From assembly GCF_963662255.1 (NCBI RefSeq), contig NC_085072.1:2298001-2362000 (forward strand): a stretch of 64,000 bases of DNA, in the 5' to 3' direction. Below are positions 10,334-19,300 of the stretch, piece by piece. Under the pieces are notes generated by a model. It saw only the letters and a list, made by a program, of their open reading frames with translations, did no database searches and was not told where the DNA came from. The translations under genes and the position numbers were made by a program. The first letter of the stretch is position 1. Each line of letters begins with the position of its first letter. Source of the DNA: Cinclus cinclus (Eukaryota; Chordata; Aves; Passeriformes; Cinclidae).

Positions 10334-13300
10334 CTGCAGGGACACACCAGCCCTAAATCCTGCATCCTGCAGGGACACACCAGCCCCAAATCCTGCATCC
10401 TGCAGGGACACACCAGCCCCAATTCCTGCATCCTGCAGGGACACACCAGCCCCAAATCCTGCATCCTGCAGGGACACACCAGCCCCAAATCCTGCATCCT
10501 GCAGGGACACACCAGCCCCAATTCCTGCATCCTGCAGGGACACACCAGCCCCAATTCCTGCACTGCTCAGTCCCTGCTTCCCATGGGAGCAGCTCCTGCT
10601 GAAGGGCTGGGATGTCCCACAGGACACCGAGCACTGATGACACCCAGCAGGGTCAGAGTTTTCCAGCCCTGCAGACACAGAAGCCTCACCCCATTCCTGA
10701 GGATGAGCAGCAGGAGGTTCTGCTCCTCCCGGAGGTGCTGGGCTGTCCCCAGATCCCTCTTCCCAAGGACTCACCTCAGAGCCATCCCCTGGCGTGCCTG
10801 GCTCAGGGGAACGGGGGGAGGCACAGGAGGAACTGGGGCCAAATTCCATTTCTCCATCTGGAGAAGCCTGTCCAGAGCCTGTGGAGGTGGAGAGTCCTGG
10901 CAGTGCCAGGGGCTGTGTGTGGGGCTGACCCTGGGGCCAAACACCCAGTGGCACCCGCAGGGTCACACCCAGCACTGCTCCAGGACACAATAAATAAAGT
11001 AACCCAAGGCCCAGCACATCTACCAGGAGCTTGTGCCCCAGCTCAGCAGCCTTGCTGTGGCAGCTGGAGGTGAAGCAGCATTTTCCTCCTGCTGTAATTC
11101 CCATTTATTGGGCACAGATCCCCCGTGCCAGGCAATCCTTGGGACCAGCAGTGCCTTTGCCAAAGTTTTCCCCATTCCCTGCCCGCACAGAAAAACACCT
11201 CCGGCTCGGATCACCCACAAAAAACTTCAGCAAGGATGCTTAAAAATACTCCAAGGTTGTCCTGATTAACCCAGGTGCCCCTGGAGCCTGGAGAGGGAGC
11301 AGGGGGAGGCTGTGGGGCTTGCAGCCCTGGACACGTACACCCTGCAGGCAGTCCTGGCACTCCATCATCTCCACACTGCAGGTGCTGATGCGGTTGCTGA
11401 GACTCTTCAGGTGCTTCTTTATCTCACAAACTTTCCTGGAAGGAGAATGTGACAAAACTCCCAGTCAGTGCTTGGCATCGTTATTTATTTATTTTTTTAA
11501 TGTGTTTTAATTGCACGCTGCTTTCTGCAGACCTGTCTGGACTCAAAATCCTGAAAGAAAGCAAATGAGTCACAGCAGTGTTGTAATTGCAGCTGCAGCT
11601 CCAATAGCCACCATAGGCCTGGTTATCCAAACAGCACTGAGAGCTAATTAATTAGGGAAAATTGCTTGTAAATGAGGCAGCTCAGGTCCATCACTTCACC
11701 CAGCACGGGCTAGGCCTCCTACCCCTTGGAGGACTGAGCATCTATCCAAAAAAGGCTCCTCACACCCAGCAGGTACATCAGGGGTTGTATAAAAAAATAA
11801 AAATGTTTGTTTTGGCTTTAAAAAAAAAAAAAAAAAAAAAAAAAACAAAGGAAAGACTATTTCAGGTGAATGATCCACCTCAAGTCCCCAGAAAAACAAC
11901 CACCACCCCACAAACCCCAGCAGGAAACTAAACAGAACAATTAAAACTGAAGTAACAAGAAATTAAAAATATCCAGCTGTGACTCACGGTGCTTTCTCCA
12001 TAAGGGCAGGAAAACAGGTACAAAAATACCCCAGGAAAACATGGAGAAGGTTTTTTCCTCCCTGTGAGCAGAGGTAAAATCCTGCTTTAGTGCAGACTCC
12101 TGCACTGCATGGATTTTGTGGGGCTTCACATCCAGGAGGGAATCCCAATCAAAGACAAAATTCCCACTGAAACGGAGGGAGATTTCATTGCCTGTGGTGG
12201 GGAGGGCACTGTGGGACACAGCTCCTGTCGTCAGAATGAAACCTGCCTTGGGGTGAGGGTTGGCAGCATGGAAACCCCTGGTGGGACAAGCTGGGGCTGG
12301 GAATGGGAGAAGGAGGGGAAAAAAACTGGGAAAAATCTGGGACAGGGCAGGGAAAAGGCAAGGAAGAGGCAGGGAGTGCATAGGGACAGGGCAGAGCCTG
12401 CCCTCAGCTCCCAGAAAAACCCTGAGCATCCAAATCAAACTTCCAGCCTAAAAACCCCCTCCGCTTGTAAATCCAACCCAGGGCTACTCCCCACCAAAAA
12501 CGGGACCTGATTAAAAACGGGTTTAATTGTAATGTATTCCAGAAACTCCTCCTCCCTCCACCCACACCGGCAGCCCAGGGGAGGCTGCTTCTCTCCAAAA
12601 GCAACCTTGCCATGAAAATCCAATTTTTGCAACATCCTCTCCCCACCTGCCTCCCCTGCCTGCCACAGGCACTGCACTGCCCTCGATCACCTCGGGCTAA
12701 TTTGCTCTTTGCATTATTCCCCAAGCTCCGTTTAACAGAAGACCATTCCCAGCAAGCAGATCTCTCTGTTTCAACAGCAATTCTGCCCTGATAAAACAAC
12801 TTCTCCCCCCACACCAGAGCAAGCAAACAGCTGCTTGAACTCCAGCTGCAAGTTTAGGGGTTTTTTTAAAATAAAAATTTAAAATAGCAGGGCAGGAGTA
12901 TGGGATAGGAGCCAGCCCACCCAGTGGGATGATCTCCAGTGGGATGATCTCCAGTGGGATGATCTCCAGTGGGATGATCTCCAGTGGGCTCACAGAGCTG
13001 TCTGAGGGCTTGTCACCCCTTTGCAGTCCCTCAGCATTTCCCAAAATCCCCATTTCCATCTCCACCCCCATCTCCACGCTCCATCCGCAGCAGAAGCCCT
13101 GATCCCTGGTGGGTTACTACAAAATCCCCTCTCCCAAATCCCTGGGGAGGGCTGGTACCTCATCCTGCTGCTGTGCAGAGCCAGGGCCTCCTGGTACTGC
13201 TGGACACAGTCGTTCTGGAAAATGGACAGAACCCTCCTGGCCAGGTTCCCCAAATTCAGCCTAAACCCGGGAATAAGAGAGAGAACACCATCATTTCCTT

Positions 13301-16300
13301 AAATGTGTGAAAAGGAACATCACAGGAGACCTAAAGCTGCCTCCTGGATGGAGAAAGAGATGCTCAGAAATGAGTTACAGGGAAAACAAACCCTGATGGG
13401 ATGGAGAGGGAGGTTTGGGGGGGTTTGCCCCTTTCACCCCCCCAGGGCACTGCTGAGAAGTCTCTGCCTTGGAATTTAAGGCAAATGTTCAAGGTTAGAC
13501 TGAGCATTAAGTGAGACAAAGGAGCTGTGAAATTTCACCCTCCCTGCTGCATGTTGAAGTGGGAATTTTATTTTTTGCCTGTGATAAATTCCCCTGGTTT
13601 AGGTGGAAACTGAAAGGAGGATTCTCAAAAGCTACAAAACCCATCAGGCACTTCACTGCCACTGGAAGTTAAGCAGATTGGGAAGCACCTCCTAAATCAG
13701 CATCTCAGTAAATAAATGGCTTCAGACCAAGTCCTGTGCGAGCAACAGCCTGGAATGAGTTTATCCTCTCATCCAGCACAGGGATGTGGCTCAAGAGCAG
13801 CTCCCTGGCCCCAGCTCTGCAGAGCTACTCCCACAGCTTCATCTGAAAGAGTTCATGGCTTGAAACCTTCACTGTGAGAGGTCCTGCAAAGAGGAACCAG
13901 CACAGGAACCAGCAGCAGCTGCCTCTGACAGCACCAGGGACAATTTATATCCCTTTGGATATAAATCAAATCCCTTTGGGATCCAACCAGAACCACCAAA
14001 CACAGCAGGGGCAGCTCCTGGGGAGGGGGAGAGGGGTGGGACTCACTTATCCAGCTTGTGGATTTGCTCCTCGTTGTAGCCCAGCCCTGGGGAGGAAAGA
14101 CAGGGTCACCAGACATTTCCTGCTCACAGCCCAGTAAAAGGGCAATTTCACAACACACAGAGGTGGCTGAAGGGGATTTTCCTGGCTCAGCCCCTGGGGC
14201 CACTGTCAGGACACAGAAATAGATGCTCCACAAGGTCCCTCCCAGCCCAAACCATTCTGTGGTTTGAGGATTCCATGAAATAACTGCTAATCCCAGCAAA
14301 CCAAAGTCATGCATTTTTCCACTGGGACAGTGCAGGGACATTCCTGCCTCGTGTCCCCCAGCCCCAGCACTCACTCAGACACGTCCTGGCCTTCTTGAAC
14401 TGCTTGTAGATCATCTGCATCTTCTCCAGGCACCACTCCATCTGCTGGATGCTGCAACGGGACAGGGCAGGAGGTGTGAGGCTGGGGTGAAATGATCATT
14501 TTGGGGTGCAGTCATCACTTTGGGGTGGAATGTGAACCTGCAGTGAGTCAGGGGCACTGCTCCCCATGTCTGTGTGCACCCAGCACCCCCCGTGTGTGGG
14601 GCTGGCACCAGGAGCTGCGCCTGCCAGGGGAACTGCTCCATCCAGCCACGGGGCACACCAGGGATTCCACCACAAACCTTTTGTCTTCATGCAATTGCCG
14701 CCTGTCCTTCACCAGCTCGGCCAAAATCCCATCCAGTGCCCCCTGGAAGTCAAAGATGCTGTGGGAGCACTGGGAGAGCTCCTCATCCACCTGCAGAAGA
14801 GAGGGAGAGGTTGGGACCGGCTGCTCCAAGAGCCGTGGGGGCTCCTCGGGCTGGGGATGCTCCTCACCCTCTGCAGCCTTGTCTTCACCACATCCACCCC
14901 AGCTTGGCCCCTGCTGCCTGCAGGAACAGCCTCATACCTGAGCAAAGACAGAAAAGGAATATTCCTGAAGGAGGAAACAATCCAGAGGCAGCTGTCACTG
15001 GGGGAAAGGAATCCAGCTTGTGCTGGGGCCCTGGGGGGCTGCAAAGTGATTTCCTCGGGCAACAACTCAGATTTGAGAGCACCACATGGGAGCCCAGAGG
15101 TGCAAAGCTGCTGATCTGGCAAAATCTCGCCCTGTTGTGTCCAATTTGTTCCAAAATTGTTGTTTTTACACCCGCTGGCTTCGGGCCAGCTCGGATGCTG
15201 TCTGTGCCCCTGCAGCTGGCACGGGAGTGCTGGGCTGAGCGTGGCACACTGGCTAAGTCAGCAGAAATATTCCTGAGGCAGAGTGTTGGAAGGGCTGCAA
15301 GAGCCAGAGCATCCAGCTGCAGCATTGCTGCTCTTGGCACTCCAGCCCTGAGTGCTGCTCTCAATGGGAGCCATGTGTCCCTATTTTTATTTTTTTTTTT
15401 TTTCAGATGAAATGGAAATTAAGAGACTTTGCTAAATGGCAAAGAATGAAAGAACAGCAACCCAGCGGCAAAGAATTTTCCACTACAACAACAACAAAAA
15501 GCAGCAGAAAAGCAAAATATCCGTGGGTTGCTTGAGATAAAATGGGTCCAGCTTGGCCCAGGGCAGCTGGGTGGGAAGGGGGGTGTGGGGAAGGGGAAGT
15601 TTGAGGGCAGCTTGGGGTTTCTCCATAGTTCAGTGGAGACTCTTGCAGGGAATGGGACTTCTCCCCATGGATGGTGGATCCCTGGGAATGCAGCCCAGCT
15701 CTCCAGGGCTGTTTGCAGGGAATGGGGTTGGTAATAGGGGCTAGACCCCCATGGGGTCCCGGAGCTGGTGCCACCCTGCTCTTTGTTTTATCCCAGCTCA
15801 ATTTTCCTTTCCCTGGAGCTGGCAGCAGCCCTGGCTCTTTCCTGCTCAAGGGCTGTAACAGAAAGAAAACCCCAGAGCAGCAGCCAGAGTCAGGACTAGC
15901 TCTGGGCTCCTGGGAAACCAAGGACTGATCATTAAAAACTGAAGCAAAGAGGGAGAAACAGCCAGAGTGGCTCATTTCCCACTCAGTGAAAAAGCCTCCT
16001 ACCTCCCAGAGATCAGCTTATTCCTGGCATTTTCCGTACTCCTGATTATCCAGGCACCTTTGGGAGCCCCATATCTCATCAGGTACAGCCCTGCAAAGCT
16101 CACTTACAGCACGTGTGTCTTGCCCTCGGTGAGCTGCAGGCAGGTGAGCACGGAGTGAGCCCCCCTCCTCTGCTCCAAAATCCTGGAGCACTCCGTCCTC
16201 AGGTTCCCACTGCCAAGAGAGAAAACAGCCCCTCCAACACGAGCTCCCTGGAGTCCCAGATCCATCCAGCTGCGTGGGCAGGGGGTGGGGATGGAGCTGG

Positions 16301-19300
16301 TGGCTTCTCTCAGGCTCCTCCTGAGACTGTGGGGGATGGATGAACCTAAAAATCAGGTGTGGCTGCTGGTTTTAGGGTTTTCTCTCACCCTCTGCTCACT
16401 GTCCTGCCCCAAAAGGAGTGGGTAGGGCAGCGAAATTCATCATGGAATCATGGAATGGTTTGGGTTGGAAGGGATCTTAAAGCTCATCTCATTCCAAGCC
16501 CCCTGTCCTGGGCAGGAACACTTCCAATCAATGCACACAGTGATGATGATACGATGATAATGATGATGATAATAATAATAACAATAATTCTGCTCCTTTT
16601 CTCAGCCTCTCCTAAATTGAAAGAAGTGACCCAAAAGTAACAAAAGAGGACAGGAGCATCCTCACAACTCAGAGGAGTTTTTCCTCCAGGTGCAGCCCCA
16701 TGGGGACACGCTGCCCCTCCTGCCCTGCTCGCTCCAAGTCCCCCAGGACCCAACCCCACAGTGCCCAGTGATCCTGCACTAGCTGGGAGAGTCTGAAAAA
16801 CCCTAAACTCAACAGCCCAAACCCCCTGAGCTCCGGGCAGGGCCGTGTCCCCCCTGTCCCTGCCCCAGCAGTGGCACTCACATCACCCAGTGCAGGCCCC
16901 TGGCCAGCAGCTCCCGGCCCCTCCGCAGCTTCTGCCCCACACGCAGGGTCTGGTGAGCAGCACCCACGGCACTCTGCAAGGCAAAGGGCACTGCCAGAGC
17001 CTGTGCCAGGCACAGGGCACTGCCAGCACCGTGCCAGGGGCTGCCCTGGTCCCCTGGCATGCACACCCACCTTGGCTGCACTGCAGTCGGCCACCACATC
17101 CACCCTGGGCACGAATTTTGGGAACTCCAGCGCCGCTGGAAAGACAGGCAGGTTCGGGGTGTTTTTGTCCCCGGCTGGTGGCTGTGGGCAGCTCCCACCC
17201 ACCCAAAAATCCCTGTGGCCACGCAGGATTTCAGCCTCAGTGTTAGAGGCTCAGTGTAGCCCTCCCAGATATTTTGGGAGCACGGATGAAGGCAGGAATT
17301 CCCTGCAAAGCCCAGTGTGGCACGCGGCCGTGGAGCAGCAGCACATGGCAGGGGAAAACTGACCCTGAAATCCCCTAATCCTGCTCCACCTCCTGCCCTG
17401 CTCCAGGGACCAGAAACAGGACTGGGAACTGGCACTGGGAACCAGTACTCCTGCTGCTGGAACTGGGATCACTACTGGGAATGGGGATTGGCACAACCTG
17501 GCAGTGGGAAAAGCGACCAGTCTGGTGAACTGGGAACTCTGCTGGGAACTGGGATCCAGGTGAAACACCAGGACCTGGGATCACGCAGGAAATGGGCCTG
17601 TCGCGCCACTGGGAAATGGGAAATGTCTCAGGATAAGAACTGGAACAAATCCCCCTTCCAACAGCCACTGTCCCACCGTGACACATCTCCAAGCACCCAC
17701 ACTCACGGTCTCTGTACCGGACCCCCACCACATCCTCGGGCTGCTCTGAGGTGCTCAGCAAAGTCAGGGGGCTTCTCTCTGTGGTTTTGCAGAAATTATG
17801 AGCTTGTAGATTGGGATCCAGCTCATAGAGGTGTCCTTCAAAAAAGTATTCTTGATGGTGAGGGACTATATTTGTCTGTTTGAAGACGGCATCTAAAAAC
17901 TTGGTGGTACTGAAATGGAGAAAGAAGCGAAAGGGTGGGGATAAGCAATGAGGTGAGCACACACATTTCCATACCTTTAGCAGCCTGTTGCCCTCAAAAT
18001 ACCAAAATGTTGATTTTTTTTCTCTTAGAAAACATCAGACAAGGTCAGCAGGGCCCCCTGAGGCTCTGGGTGTGCCCACAGCTCTGTTAGTAGTGCACTC
18101 CCAGCAAAGGCTGATTTGAGCCTGCTGTATTTTAACGTGGTTTGGGAGCAGTGCAAAGGGAATGGTGCTGCCCCCAGTTAAAGTGAAGGGCTGAGACTTC
18201 TGAGTTCCACCCCCAAATTTACCTCGAACCCAGCCTTACGTGTTGTAGGAGTGGATGTAGATGCGGTGGGAGGACGCCTGCTGCAGGGAGAACACGTCCA
18301 CCACGATCCTGTGCAAAATGTCGTTGGTTCCTGCAAAAAACTGGTCGAATCCCCAGCACTTCTCCTGATCCACTTCCAGGATATTGGCCAAGATGGGGAT
18401 CAGCTGGTCCTTCAGCCCCCTGCAGCAGCAAGGGAACAAGAGAGGTTTGCATGGACTGGTGCAAGCCCCAGTCACAAACACTGCCCTGCCCTGCAGCCCC
18501 TTTTTCTGTCTGGAAAGCAAAGATCTGGCCTGAAAGCTGTGACACCTGAAGATGAAAAGTTTCTCTGCCTTGTTAACCCCCTCTGTGCTGCCTGAGGACA
18601 CGGGGGCTGCAGCCCCAGCAAGGGACACTCACACAGAGAGGCGGCAGGTGATGGGCAGCTCGTAGCTCCACTCGATGTTCCCGTTCTCCTGCCTCTGGAT
18701 CCCTGCAATGGCCCCAGGAGGCTTCTCCGTGGTGATTTTGTACCTGTGGGAAGGGAACTGTTGGCTGCTGACTCGAGCCAAGTGAGCTCTGTTTGGGCAT
18801 TGTGTCCCTAGGGTGGAGGGAAAGGGCAGAGCGTGGATCTGCTGGGAAAGACATGATTCACTGAGGGGAAATACTGCAAGGGACAGTCAAGAGAGCATTA
18901 ACCCTGCCTCCCCTTCCAGCTGTTTAGCCACGAGGTCGTGGGAATGCATTTCATAGAATCTTAGAATTATCTTGGTTGGAAGGGACCTTAAAGATCATCT
19001 GGTTCCAACCCCCTGCTATGGGCAGGGATGCCATCCACGCTCAGTGCCTCATCCAAGCATCCCATTTGGAGGGGAAATACGGCAAACAGGACACGGATTC
19101 TTCCCCACACTGCCCACACACCCACAGGCCCCTTGTCAGGGCTTTGAGAGCACATGGGGTTAAACCAGCAGTGAGCCAAGCAGCAGAGAGCCAGCACTGC
19201 CACAGTCCCAGCTCCCCATGGCACCTACATGGTCTCCTTGTTCCTGCGGGGCCCCCCGAAGGGCACGAAGGGGAGGCTGCCGGTGGCAGCGTGGTAGAAG

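Larger units (their letters stand above)
16210..16881 (-). other. IKBKE: IKBKE intron 10
   Basis: It holds a CR1 fragment and a GAT/AAT trinucleotide tract. The rest is plain intron. Confidence 0.7.

Noticed and set aside
10690..10774. Leucine-rich frame [14 protein letters not shown] just after IKBKE exon 19
   Set aside because: Joining it would need an 18-37 nt intron or reading through TGA, and exon 19 already joins exon 20 with perfect phase and homology.
10292..11104. 270-codon minus frame through the IKBKE introns and the 33-bp array
   Set aside because: Only short parts agree with IKBKE exons; the proline/glycine-rich remainder is intron in the wrong phase.
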